From: a bacterium
GTDB lineage: Bacteria; Patescibacteriota; Minisyncoccia; Phycocordibacterales; UBA918
Length of the DNA: 64,000 nucleotides
Reading direction: 5' to 3'
Assembly (NCBI GenBank): GCA_002710785.1
Contig: PAMC01000018.1
Location: forward strand, 19,825-83,824
Position 1 is the first letter of the stretch. Each line of letters begins with the position of its first letter. Both the position numbers and the translations under genes were made by a program. Positions 56,842 through 64,000 of the stretch are shown piece after piece. The notes below the pieces were generated by a model. The model saw only the letters and a program-made list of their open reading frames with translations. It was not told the origin of the DNA and did not search any database.

Positions 56842-57451
56842 GCAACTAGCTGGAGTTTGTGGCTTGCTGCTTGCGCTGCCGCTACTATCGCACGCCGTGT
56901 CGTTTGTAGCGCAACCAAACGTATTCACTCCCGATGTACTTTCCGAGCCAACGGCCAACCAGACGCTCTACGGCGAGTTGGCCGACTGGCCGCACACTTT
57001 TACGTTTTATGTTGCCAGTACAACCGAGGTACGCTACACCACTGCGATAGCTCCAGACGGGGATCCGGTTTCTTTGTTGCTCGTACGGGAGACTGAGCGT
57101 GGCGTATCTGAAGTGGCCCGCCAAAAGGGACAGAACGTTGCTTGGGTAGAGCGTCGCGATCGACGACTCGGCGTGAGTCTGGCACAGGCCACGTCGGTAA
57201 CAGCGATACTCACCCCCGGCGCGTACAAGTTGGAGATCAGCAACGCCGAGAACCGCGGTCGCTACCAGCTCCAGATCGGCGAAGGGAGTGGCGGCGGATT
57301 TTGGCGAAATATCCGCGATTCGTTTTCGGTACACGCCTTTTACGGGTCGTGGACCGACGCCTTCTTTACCTGGCGCGTACTCCTGCTCTTAATCGGTATT
57401 GTGCTGCTCGGTGGGTGGTGGCATCGACGCACTAAAACTAAACATGCTTAA
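56828..57451 (+). CDS. Secreted protein with C-terminal anchor
   Basis: A 207-residue protein: signal peptide (about 4-24, ending S-H-A), a beta-rich domain (T-L-Y-G-E-L-A-D-W-P-H-T-F-T-F-Y-V ... L-T-P-G-A-Y-K-L-E-I), a C-terminal transmembrane helix (L-L-L-L-I-G-I-V-L-L-G-G-W-W) and a basic tail, i.e. a type I surface protein. No family is recognised. It overlaps both neighbours (56233 gene and 57444 ORF), so the three are probably one operon. Confidence 0.72.
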   Translation: MMITKQLAGVCGLLLALPLLSHAVSFVAQPNVFTPDVLSEPTANQTLYGELADWPHTFTFYVASTTEVRYTTAIAPDGDPVSLLLVRETERGVSEVARQKGQNVAWVERRDRRLGVSLAQATSVTAILTPGAYKLEISNAENRGRYQLQIGEGSGGGFWRNIRDSFSVHAFYGSWTDAFFTWRVLLLLIGIVLLGGWWHRRTKTKHA

Positions 57452-57644
57452 AACCCTAATTATTTTGGCTGCGGCAATTGTGTTTGCGTACTACGCGACC
57501 GTGGTCTTTGAGAGCAGTTTTGGCGAGAGCTGGGAGGGCAACCAGAAGCCAGAGCCGGTTGCTTGCACGGCAGACGCAATGCAGTGTCCTGATGGTTCGT
57601 ACGTTGGTCGCAGCGGTCCAAATTGCGAATTTGTCTGTCCGTAA
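57444..57644 (+). CDS. Small Cys-rich anchored protein
   Basis: A 66-residue protein: N-terminal membrane helix (about 4-22) and a short outside segment with C-T-A-D-A-M-Q-C-P-D-G-S-Y-V-G-R-S-G-P-N-C-E-F-V-C, split here as four cysteines that probably form two disulfides in a Kazal-like knuckle. It is a plausible client of the DsbA/CcdA redox proteins. The function is unknown. Confidence 0.7.
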   Translation: MLKTLIILAAAIVFAYYATVVFESSFGESWEGNQKPEPVACTADAMQCPDGSYVGRSGPNCEFVCP

Positions 57645-57650
57645 ATCGCT

Positions 57651-57899
57651 ATGGCCTGGTACGTTTACATGGTGCGCTGCAGCGATAATACACTCTACAC
57701 CGGTATTACCACCGACGTGGAGCGCCGCGTGGCGGAGCACAATGGCGAAGCCAACGGCAAAGGAGCGAAGTACACCGCAGCGCGGCGGCCAGTTACGCTG
57801 GTGTATACAAAGCGAACCAAAGATAAATCAAAAGCCAGCCAGGAAGAGTATCGCTTGCGTACTCTGTCACGCTCACAAAAAGAGCTGCTTATAGTATAG
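57651..57899 (+). CDS. GIY-YIG nuclease domain protein
   Basis: An 82-residue single-domain protein of the YhbQ/UPF0213 type: Y-V-Y-M-V-R-C-S-D-N-T-L-Y-T-G-I-T-T-D (the Y-V-Y/Y-T-G pair is the GIY-YIG signature), R-R-V-A-E-H-N near 25-31, and A-K-Y-T-A-A-R-R-P. Such proteins are putative structure-specific DNA nucleases. Confidence 0.9.
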   Translation: MAWYVYMVRCSDNTLYTGITTDVERRVAEHNGEANGKGAKYTAARRPVTLVYTKRTKDKSKASQEEYRLRTLSRSQKELLIV

Positions 57900-57907
57900 T
57901 GATAGAT

Positions 57908-58096
57908 ATGAAAACAATTACCTGTTTACACTGCGAGGAGCAGTTTAGTGGCGAAACGCCCGAGGCGGTGCAGATGGCCATGCTGCCTCATTATAAGGAG
58001 GCACACAAAGAAGTTATTAACACAGTAAATGAGGAGGGTAAAAAGGAGTGGTTTGCTGAGTTTAACCGCCGGTGGGAAGCGGCGGCAGAAGAATAA
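57908..58096 (+). CDS. Small zinc-finger-like protein
   Basis: A 62-residue protein with C-L-H-C near residue 5 and H-Y-K-E-A-H near residue 31, a C2H2-type spacing. The rest is a charged helix (W-F-A-E-F-N-R-R-W-E-A-A). TATAGT ends about 8 nt before ATG 57908. It may bind nucleic acid; the function is unknown. Confidence 0.65.
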   Translation: MKTITCLHCEEQFSGETPEAVQMAMLPHYKEAHKEVINTVNEEGKKEWFAEFNRRWEAAAEE

Positions 58097-58106
58097 ATTT
58101 TTCACC

Positions 58107-58361
58107 TTGAAAGAGCACAAAAACTGCGACATGTGTCTCATGCCGTTTAACCAAGACCCAGGCGTACGTGACACCGACAACTACTGTAGCTACTGCCACC
58201 ACGATGGCGAGCTCAGCTACAAAGGTAACGACGTGCGTGAGTTTAAGGCGATGACGTACCAGCAGATGCGGAAGAGAGGCATTAACTGGCCAATGGCCAA
58301 ATTCTTTACCTTTATGATTGGCTTTGCGCCATACTGGAAGCGGGTAAAGCGCGAGCGGTAG
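58107..58361 (+). CDS. Small zinc-ribbon protein
   Basis: About 84 residues with C-D-M-C-L-M-P-F and Y-C-S-Y-C-H-H-D-G, the putative zinc-ribbon pattern often seen beside other small domains, then a basic helical tail ending F-A-P-Y-W-K-R-V-K-R-E-R. The start is uncertain: TTG 58107 keeps both CxxC knuckles, while ATG 58131 cuts off the first. It starts 10 nt after the preceding gene. Confidence 0.65.
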   Translation: MKEHKNCDMCLMPFNQDPGVRDTDNYCSYCHHDGELSYKGNDVREFKAMTYQQMRKRGINWPMAKFFTFMIGFAPYWKRVKRER

Positions 58362-58397
58362 CTTGCACAATTTTCTGTTTTTGGCAGGATGAATTAA

Positions 58398-58416
58398 AAT
58401 GTACCTTGTGTACATT
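58398..58416. promoter_or_regulatory. Operator-like inverted repeat
   Basis: AATGTAC (58398-58404) and GTACATT (58410-58416) form a perfect 7-bp inverted repeat with a 5-nt spacer, about 20 nt before the SD-led ORF at 58436. It could be a repressor site. Confidence 0.4.
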
Positions 58417-58435
58417 CTGATTACGGAGGGACAAA

Positions 58436-58642
58436 ATGAGTCTGTTAACTGTGACGCCCGCAGAATGTGAGCTCGGCTATATGCTCGTCGTGACATACGG
58501 CGAAGACGTGTTCGGAGGAGCGGTCTCCAACTGCTTGGAGTGTCTCATTGCGTACGCCAAGATGCTCATCTCTCACGACCCGTACGACAGGACGCAGCCA
58601 ATCGGGTGGTCAGTCACATGCATTGATCCGGAGGTGTCGTAA
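58436..58642 (+). CDS. Orphan small ORF with strong Shine-Dalgarno
   Basis: A 68-residue ORF with GGAGGG 5 nt before ATG 58436. It contains three cysteines (E-C-E-L-G-Y, N-C-L-E-C-L) and no signal peptide. It overlaps the next ORF by one nucleotide (TAATG), indicating coupled translation. It has its own operator-like site upstream and terminator downstream, i.e. a compact cassette. No family is recognised. Confidence 0.5.
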   Translation: MSLLTVTPAECELGYMLVVTYGEDVFGGAVSNCLECLIAYAKMLISHDPYDRTQPIGWSVTCIDPEVS

Positions 58643-58839
58643 TGGAGACATTGATTGGGCCGGCCATGGTGCTGCTAGGCTTGCTTAGCGACATTGGCGT
58701 GTATTGCGGCGTGGGCGCACCCGGTTCTGGCGACCAGCAGGTGACACACACCGCACTTGAGTTGGCACTGTCATTGTGGAATAAGCTCCTGTCTGGAGGA
58801 CAGCCGGCAGTGTCGTGCCCGCCGGGCGTTCTGGCTTAG
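58642..58839 (+). CDS. Orphan small ORF, coupled to the previous one
   Basis: A 65-residue ORF starting in TAATG with GGAGG 7 nt upstream. The N-terminus is hydrophobic (I-G-P-A-M-V-L-L-G-L-L-S-D-I-G-V-Y), and the tail has C-P-P-G-V-L-A. The function is unknown. Together with 58436 it forms a two-gene SD-driven unit unlike its leaderless neighbours, perhaps of foreign origin. Confidence 0.45.
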   Translation: METLIGPAMVLLGLLSDIGVYCGVGAPGSGDQQVTHTALELALSLWNKLLSGGQPAVSCPPGVLA

Positions 58840-58873
58840 GTCGCGCGAGCAACGACGTTCGCGCGGCTTTTTT
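58840..58873 (+). terminator. Terminator of the SD-led cassette
   Basis: CGCGCGA (58842-58848) and TCGCGCG (58859-58865) pair around a 10-nt loop and are followed by GCTTTTTTATT. It lies 2 nt after the previous stop. Confidence 0.85.
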
Positions 58874-58874
58874 A

Positions 58875-59579
58875 TTAATTAAGTTTTAGGCGGGCGAAGA
58901 GCTCCTTTTGCTCGCTGGGGGAGAGTTTGCGGTATTGGTTAGGTTTAAGCTGACCTAACTCAATGTTGGCAATCTGAATGCGTTTGAGGCTCTGTACTTG
59001 GTAGCCCAAGGCCGCGCACATACGCCGAATCTGATGTTTCTTACCCTCGGTAATAGTAAGGGTGAAGCGCTGGTCGCTCTTGCGCACCGCAGTGGCTGGC
59101 TTGGTGGTGTAACCTTCGATGTTTACGCCGTGCTCAAGTTTTTGCAAGAAGGCGCCGGTAAGCGGTTTGTCGACCCAGACCTCGTAGGTTTTCTCAATAT
59201 TATTCTCAGGGTCTAAGAGGGGAGCGGTCAGTCGCCCGTCGTCGGTTAGAAGCATCAGACCCTCGGAGTCTTTATCGAGTCGGCCAAGCGGGTAGACGCC
59301 CTCGAGCCCATAGTCCGCCTTAAGACGAGTCGCGATGTCGGTCTCGCCAGCAGCTGGCGAGTGGGTGATAATGCCACGCCCTTTGTAGTAGGCAAGGTAC
59401 TGCTTGGGTGCTTGTGAAGCGACGATGTCGATCGTATCTCCCGAGCTAACCGACTGCCCAAGCTTTGCTTTTTTGCCGTTAACGCGCACCTGACCAGCCT
59501 TAATAAGCTCGTCGGCTTCGCGGCGACTGCAGAGGCCGAGCTCAGCCATGCGTTTATTGATGCGGGTTAAGGTCTCCAT
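58875..59579 (-). CDS. 23S rRNA pseudouridine synthase (RluB/RluF type)
   Basis: A 234-residue RsuA-family enzyme. The N-terminal S4 domain (R-I-N-K-R-M-A-E-L-G-L-C-S-R-R-E-A-D) binds RNA and the catalytic aspartate lies in P-L-G-R-L-D-K-D-S-E-G-L. G-K-K-H-Q-I-R-R-M closes the family. The rRNA target (RluB or RluF site) cannot be decided by eye. ATG 59579 is chosen over an upstream in-frame ATG. Confidence 0.93.
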   Translation of the reverse strand: METLTRINKRMAELGLCSRREADELIKAGQVRVNGKKAKLGQSVSSGDTIDIVASQAPKQYLAYYKGRGIITHSPAAGETDIATRLKADYGLEGVYPLGRLDKDSEGLMLLTDDGRLTAPLLDPENNIEKTYEVWVDKPLTGAFLQKLEHGVNIEGYTTKPATAVRKSDQRFTLTITEGKKHQIRRMCAALGYQVQSLKRIQIANIELGQLKPNQYRKLSPSEQKELFARLKLN

Positions 59580-59620
59580 AGCTTTATTTTGCTTTGGCAT
59601 CATGCTAGTATCTGGCGGTT

Positions 59621-60883
59621 ATGTCAAGTGGAACCTACGATGTGATCGTAATTGGAGGCGGCGCCTCAGGGATGATGGCAGCCGGCCGCGCAGCGGAGCG
59701 CGGCCGGCGGGTTTTGCTGATCGAAAAAAACAAAGAGCTCGGCAAAAAACTTTCGATTACCGGCGGCGGCCGGTGCAACATCTTAAATGCGGAGTCCGAC
59801 ACCCGCGCACTTCTTGAGAACTACGGTGAGGCTGCTAAGTTTCTCCACTCACCGTTTGCGCAGCATGGCATGCAAGACAGCTGGGATTTTTTTCTAAAGC
59901 GCGACTTGCCGATTGTGGTTGAAGCCCGTAAGCGGGCGTTCCCCGAAGTGCAGAGCGCGCCAGCCGTCACGAAGGTGATGCGTAACTACTGCACCAGCAA
60001 CAATGTAGAGCTCAAGGTAAAAACCAAAGCCCAGGAGCTTATCACTGAGACTGGTGGAGGTGAGCTGCGGGTCGTGGGTGTGCGCACCAACCAGGGCGAC
60101 TACTACGGCCAGAAGATCATTCTCGCAACTGGTGGTAGCTCGCACGCGGAGACGGGCTCAACCGGCGAGGGTCTGACCTGGCTCTCGCAGTACGGACACA
60201 CTGTCCACGAGCCGAATCCAAACCTAGTGCCACTCACGGTTGAGGAGGACTGGGTGAAGACGCTCTCTGGGACGACGCTCTCGTTTATGAAGATTACCTT
60301 CGCCGATCGTGATAACACGAAAGCCACCCGCTTTTCCCGAACGGGTAAAATCCTCTTTACCCACTTCGGGGTATCGGGCCCGCTGATTTTAAACGCCGCG
60401 CACCAAGTGAAGCAGCTTTTAGCAGCTGGGCCAGTCTACGCCAGTATTGATATGTATCCGGACACCGAGGTGGGTACACTTCGCAATCGTGTGCTCGAGG
60501 TATTTAACAAAAACAAAAACAAGTCGCTGAAGAACATTCTTAAAGACATCACCCCAGCCGGCCTGGCCGAGGCAGTGGCGGCACAGCTCACGCCAGAACT
60601 CGCAGAGAGCAAGGTGCACAGCGTGAGCCGCGAGGATCGACAGGCGTTGGTTGATCGCCTCAAAGCCATGCCCCTTACGATCACCGGCACTATGGGTATG
60701 GATTGGGCGGTTATCTCAGACGGCGGGGTCGACCTAACTGAGGTTGATACGCGCACCATGGCTTCTAAAAAAGTGACCAACCTCTACTTTACTGGTGACG
60801 TTCTCAATATTAACCGCCCCAGTGGAGGATACTCACTGCAACTGTGTTGGACCACTGGCTGGGTGGCTGGCTCAGCGGTGTAA
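59621..60883 (+). CDS. BaiN/HI0933-type flavoprotein
   Basis: A 420-residue FAD-dependent oxidoreductase: FAD-binding G-G-G-A-S-G-M-M-A-A near residue 13, I-E-K-N-K-E-L-G-K-K-L-S-I-T-G-G-G-R-C-N (a 20-residue family signature) and C-terminal R-P-S-G-G-Y-S-L-Q. The family is annotated as aminoacetone oxidase or BaiN; the true substrate is unknown. A TAGTAT box precedes ATG 59621 by about 9 nt. Confidence 0.92.
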   Translation: MSSGTYDVIVIGGGASGMMAAGRAAERGRRVLLIEKNKELGKKLSITGGGRCNILNAESDTRALLENYGEAAKFLHSPFAQHGMQDSWDFFLKRDLPIVVEARKRAFPEVQSAPAVTKVMRNYCTSNNVELKVKTKAQELITETGGGELRVVGVRTNQGDYYGQKIILATGGSSHAETGSTGEGLTWLSQYGHTVHEPNPNLVPLTVEEDWVKTLSGTTLSFMKITFADRDNTKATRFSRTGKILFTHFGVSGPLILNAAHQVKQLLAAGPVYASIDMYPDTEVGTLRNRVLEVFNKNKNKSLKNILKDITPAGLAEAVAAQLTPELAESKVHSVSREDRQALVDRLKAMPLTITGTMGMDWAVISDGGVDLTEVDTRTMASKKVTNLYFTGDVLNINRPSGGYSLQLCWTTGWVAGSAV

Positions 60884-60884
60884 G

Positions 60885-61310
60885 TTAGACCTCCTCAAGG
60901 CTTGCAAGCGGCCAGGAGACAATCTCAGCTTCAAGGCTACTGAGCGCTTCCGCTGCATCTGCCATCGGCACGATAATGACAATGGTGGCGACTGCTCGCT
61001 CGCCAGGAGCAAATTGGTAGGCGCCGTCAACAATTGGCGCATCGGCCACGACAAACGCCACGCTCACAAGCTCGATGTCGAGCTCGCTCTTTAGCGCGTA
61101 GTGGAAACTACCTGGTCGTTCCGTCTCGCTACCAAAAACGGGTAGCCGCAGAGACTTGCTGTTTGATAAAAAGCCAGTCGTGGTGGTAAAGACGACAGCA
61201 TTCTCGGTTACGGCTACTCCAGTTGGCTCGGGAAAGCCAGCGGTTGCAGCACTCGCACCGAGTGGCGCAACGAGCACGAGGCTAAAGCAGATGAAATATA
61301 ACGTTCGCAT
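60885..61310 (-). CDS. Secreted hypothetical protein
   Basis: A 141-residue protein with a signal peptide (about 1-21, ending G-A-S-A-A) and a beta-rich domain (V-V-F-T-T-T-T-G-F ... V-A-T-I-V-I-I-V-P-M). No cysteine is left after the signal peptide. No family is recognised. It is convergent with the flavoprotein gene, with a 1-nt gap. Confidence 0.65.
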   Translation of the reverse strand: MRTLYFICFSLVLVAPLGASAATAGFPEPTGVAVTENAVVFTTTTGFLSNSKSLRLPVFGSETERPGSFHYALKSELDIELVSVAFVVADAPIVDGAYQFAPGERAVATIVIIVPMADAAEALSSLEAEIVSWPLASLEEV

Positions 61311-61410
61311 AGTGCGTACATTGTACTGTATGGCCGCGCATCAGCTCAAGGCTTCGGCATCCCCAATTCCTGGTATACTGCACCAACAGTGGTTCGCTGC
61401 TGAAACGCCT

Positions 61411-62001
61411 ATGAAGTACGCTCTGGCAGCTTTACAAGAGACCAGCGATGAGACGCTGGTTAGTTTAGTTTTAGAAGACGCAGAGTACTACTCAGTGCTC
61501 ATGGCTCGCTACGAAGCAGCGCTCGATCGCTACCTGCGGCGCTTAGGGGTCTACACCCCAGAAGATCGCCAGGATGTGCTCCAGGAAGTATTTATTAAGG
61601 CCTACCGCAACTTAAACGGTTTCGACCAGGCGCTAAAGTTTTCGTCGTGGCTCTACCGCATCGCGCATAATGAAGCCATTAGCTGGTACCGCAAGCGCTC
61701 GGTGCGTCCGGAAGGGTACATGGTAGAGGACAGCGATACAATTTTGCAGTTTTACGAAGCCACGGAGCTGCGTACTGAGCACGAAGCGTCACATCGACTT
61801 AACGCTGAGGCGTTGTCGCGAGCGCTCGATGCGCTGCCGGAGAAGTACCGCGACATTCTTACCTTGCGCTACTTCGAGCACAAGGAGTATGAGGAGATTT
61901 CTGATATTCTGCATATCCCGGTTGGCACCGTTGGTACGCTGCTGCATCGGGGAAAGGCACGGCTCAAGAAGGCACTCGATGCCCAAAAGATTGATGTATG
62001 A
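61411..62001 (+). CDS. ECF-type sigma factor
   Basis: A 196-residue sigma-70 family protein with region 2 (V-L-Q-E-V-F-I-K-A-Y-R-N-L ... F-S-S-W-L-Y-R-I-A-H-N) and region 4 (L-P-E-K-Y-R-D-I-L-T-L-R-Y-F-E with H-I-P-V-G-T-V-G-T-L-L-H-R-G-K-A-R-L), lacking regions 1 and 3. Its stop overlaps the start of a membrane protein by 4 nt, the usual sigma/anti-sigma arrangement. It probably drives envelope or surface genes, perhaps the large secreted protein at 62956. Confidence 0.93.
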   Translation: MKYALAALQETSDETLVSLVLEDAEYYSVLMARYEAALDRYLRRLGVYTPEDRQDVLQEVFIKAYRNLNGFDQALKFSSWLYRIAHNEAISWYRKRSVRPEGYMVEDSDTILQFYEATELRTEHEASHRLNAEALSRALDALPEKYRDILTLRYFEHKEYEEISDILHIPVGTVGTLLHRGKARLKKALDAQKIDV

Positions 62002-62810
62002 ATGAGAAAAAAGACATTTGCAACGGCGTAATGGAACGCATCAAAGCAGGGGAAGTTTGCCCCCGTTCGCGTGGGTGGTTTACCTGTCTCGAGTGCTTTG
62101 TGTGGATGTTTTGGCTGGCTGCAGTCGTAGTGGGTGCGCTCGCTATTGGCATTCTCTTCTACACCACCATCAGTGGCTGGTTTGGCTTTCACGAAGCTAA
62201 GGCGATGTCACGACTGGGTATGGTCCTCGCCTATGTACCGGTGGTTTGGGTGGCAATTTTAATACTGACCGTTGTTTTAGCGTACAGAAACGTTCGACAC
62301 ACTAAGCGCGGGTACCGCTACCCGGTGTGGCTCATTTTAATAAGCAGTATCGGCACCAGCTTTATTGGTGGGTTGGTGTTCTTTGCAATTGGCTTTGGCT
62401 TTTTTGTCGACACGAAGCTGGGCGAAGAGATGTCGCGCTACGCCTCGTACTACAAACAGCAAGAGCTGTTCTGGCAGGCGCCAACAGAGAACCGGTGGCT
62501 CGGCACGGTGGCGGTTGAGGGCGATATGGTTTTTGCTGATGCTAACGGCGCACACTGGGAGCTTAATACCGCTGAGCTCACCGAACCAGAGCTGCAGCTA
62601 CTGATGGACGGCCAACAGGTCAAATTGCTCGGGGTAAGCGATGATATGCAGGCCATCAACGTATGTGGTGTCTTTCCATGGTACGAAGCCAAACCGCTTA
62701 TGCCAAAAGAATTGGCACGCGAACGGGGAGTATTGCTCGAACGTTTAGCATATCACAAGCGCGCTTCCTCAACCTGCTCACGAATGGGTGTATTAGAGCA
62801 CATGCCCTAG
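61998..62810 (+). CDS. Membrane protein, candidate anti-sigma factor
   Basis: A 270-residue protein: cytosolic N-terminus with cysteines (D-I-C-N-G-V, E-V-C-P-R-S), three transmembrane helices (about 34-56, 74-95, 111-135), and an outside domain of about 130 residues ending H-M-P. It overlaps the sigma gene by 4 nt (ATGA), so an anti-sigma role is likely by position. No zinc-binding anti-sigma (HxxxCxxC) motif is clear, so the mechanism is unproven. Confidence 0.7.
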   Translation: MNEKKDICNGVMERIKAGEVCPRSRGWFTCLECFVWMFWLAAVVVGALAIGILFYTTISGWFGFHEAKAMSRLGMVLAYVPVVWVAILILTVVLAYRNVRHTKRGYRYPVWLILISSIGTSFIGGLVFFAIGFGFFVDTKLGEEMSRYASYYKQQELFWQAPTENRWLGTVAVEGDMVFADANGAHWELNTAELTEPELQLLMDGQQVKLLGVSDDMQAINVCGVFPWYEAKPLMPKELARERGVLLERLAYHKRASSTCSRMGVLEHMP

Positions 62811-62955
62811 AAAATCTTAGGGTGTACGCAGCAAAGCAAAAAAGCTTGCATTTTTCCTAAAACAGGAGTAATGTGAGTACATACTTTCAGATTCGTCAAT
62901 AGCATACAGGAAAGACGGTATGGCGAATGTGAGGTGGGATTGCAACGTTAAATAT
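62811..62955. promoter_or_regulatory. Leader region of the large secreted protein
   Basis: A 145-bp gap. It includes a C-C-T-A-A-A-A-C-A-G-G small repeat, then ATAGCATACAGGAAAGACGG and GAGGTGGGATTGCAACG, which look structured and could be a 5' UTR element. I compared it by eye with c-di-GMP riboswitches and found no match. An ECF-type promoter may lie here. Confidence 0.35.
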
Positions 62956-64000
62956 TATGCGTATGATGTTTGCTCTACAACACAAATTAGCAGCACGTTT
63001 CCTTGCGTGTGTAGCGATGGTATCTATGGTTTTAAGCGCTTTTGTAGCGCCTTTTTCTGTGCCAAGTATCGCGCACGCGGCGAGTACAACAGTGTTTAGT
63101 GACGGGTTCGAAGCCACCCCCGCCTTTCCTAACTGGGATAGCGCAGATGCGAAGTGGCAAAACCACGGCAGTGGTAGCGTACCTTCCTATGAGGGAACCC
63201 GGCTGGCACACGTTTCAGGTAACACCCAAGGCAGCTACGACTACCTGACGAAGTCAGTTGATACCTCCGGGTACGAAAATCTAACCCTATCGTTCTACTA
63301 CCAACATACCGGCCTCGACAACGGTGACATTCTGGTCGTCGAGTGGTACGACGGTTCTGCCTGGCATGGGTTAGGCACTATCGATGGCGTAGACGGCGAT
63401 GCCGATGACGTCGAAGTATGGACGCTTTGGAGCCAACCGCTTCCGAGCGGCGCCGAGGGTAATGCAGACTTTCAATTCCGACTTGGTTTTATTGCCAATG
63501 TTGGTAATGACAAGTTATTCCTCGACGCGGTGGGACTCGATGGAGACGAAGTTGAAGACGAGATCGAGGCCTCGTTGATGATTAACACACCGGTTGAGAA
63601 CGAAGAAGTGACTGGTACGTACGACTTTACCGCTACGTATGTTGATGATGATGACGAAGTGGACACCATCAACTGGGCCATCCGAGCCGATACCTGTAAC
63701 GTCCTCGAAGACAATACTGTCGCCGGCAATGTAGGTGGCTTCAATAGCAGCAGCACGTTTGTAGGTACCAGCTTTTCAGCGACGCTCGATACGTCAAGCT
63801 GGGAGCCAGGCGTGTACTGTTTTGATGTCAATCCAGACGAAAACGATGACGGAGAAAACCTCCGCGACACCGTACTGTTCATTATTCCTGAGGCAGAGGC
63901 GCCTGAGGTGTGTAGCTACGACGGTGAAGTGGTTGAGTACACCGACCCAGCGTTCCAAAACGACAACGACCCAGTGGACCCTGCTCGCCGTAACGTGACG
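62956..64000 (+). CDS. Large secreted surface protein, 3' end outside window
   Basis: At least 348 codons, open to the window edge. A long signal peptide (about 1-42, V-S-M-V-L-S-A-F-V-A-P-F and ending A-H-A-A) is followed by a beta-sandwich-like domain (D-G-F-E-A-T-P-A-F-P-N-W ... S-F-Y-Y-Q-H-T-G-L-D-N-G-D), then Asp/Glu-rich Ig-like repeats (V-E-N-E-E-V-T-G-T-Y-D-F-T-A-T). The composition is strongly acidic. It is likely an adhesin or S-layer-type protein for host contact. ATG 62962 and 62965 are alternative starts. Confidence 0.8.

Noticed and set aside
62811..62955. c-di-GMP riboswitch before the large surface protein
   Set aside because: The conserved core of class I and II riboswitches is not present.

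Overview
The window looks like a chromosome segment of a Patescibacteria/CPR bacterium, probably of the Parcubacteria (Paceibacteria) type. This is inferred from gene content, not from a marker phylogeny. Pointers are many single-gene transcription units, stripped-down versions of universal enzymes (DnaX without its zinc module, a roughly 268-residue pyruvate-kinase-like protein, MutY without the Fe-S cysteines, Rel without the C-terminal regulatory domains), numerous small secreted or membrane proteins of unknown function, and histone-H1-like lysine-rich tails. TGA is used as an ordinary stop, which argues against Gracilibacteria and Absconditabacteria. Composition is moderately GC-rich in genes, with short AT-rich gaps.

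Layout. 1-5586 is the right end of an integrated mobile element: a leftward three-gene overlapping cluster (unknown protein cut by the window edge, SymE-like, ArdC N-domain), a small zinc-ribbon ORF, a primase-helicase, a small ORF and a large serine recombinase. The last codons of the recombinase are antisense to tRNA-Trp, so the element ends in that tRNA. Next come miaA between tRNA-Leu(CAA) and tRNA-Trp(CCA), then parB, rel, topA, dprA, serS, ftsQ, dus, a Fic protein, small membrane and H1-like proteins, dnaX, and a tRNA-Gln region full of hairpins (20.2-20.7 kb). 20.7-32 kb carries cell-wall hydrolase-like proteins (M23; an M14 pair, one member apparently dead), CsaA, lower glycolysis (D-2-hydroxyacid dehydrogenase, enolase, pyruvate kinase-like), a glutaredoxin-CcdA fusion, a response regulator and histidine kinase, and a DsbA-like protein. 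32-45.6 kb has two divergent ATP-grasp genes, glycosidases, a DMT transporter, envelope proteins, a class II photolyase and a MutY-like glycosylase. 45.6-55.5 kb has an MFS transporter, RNase J, a peptide-binding protein, SecG, GroES-GroEL, LemA, a MazG-like protein and HtpX. 55.5-64 kb has tRNA-Ser with broken tRNA copies, many small proteins, a pseudouridine synthase, a BaiN-type flavoprotein and an ECF sigma/membrane-protein pair upstream of a large secreted protein that runs off the window.

Three themes cut across the window. (1) Near tRNA-Trp, tRNA-Gln and tRNA-Ser there are partial tRNA copies broken mostly in the D-loop or T-arm and joined to or interrupted by perfect or near-perfect hairpins. 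A similar arrangement, a short copy of a gene start followed by cruciform hairpins, precedes the GH1 glycosidase. This recurring architecture is the best candidate here for something undescribed. (2) Many start codons lie only 6-9 nt after a TATACT/TATAAT-like box with no Shine-Dalgarno, implying leaderless mRNAs, while a few orphan small ORFs have strong Shine-Dalgarno sites. (3) Several core enzymes are reduced or have lost cofactor-binding residues.

Functionally the segment combines genome maintenance, tRNA maturation, protein quality control, envelope and disulfide chemistry, and lower glycolysis to lactate. No rRNA gene, CRISPR array or intact insertion sequence was seen.
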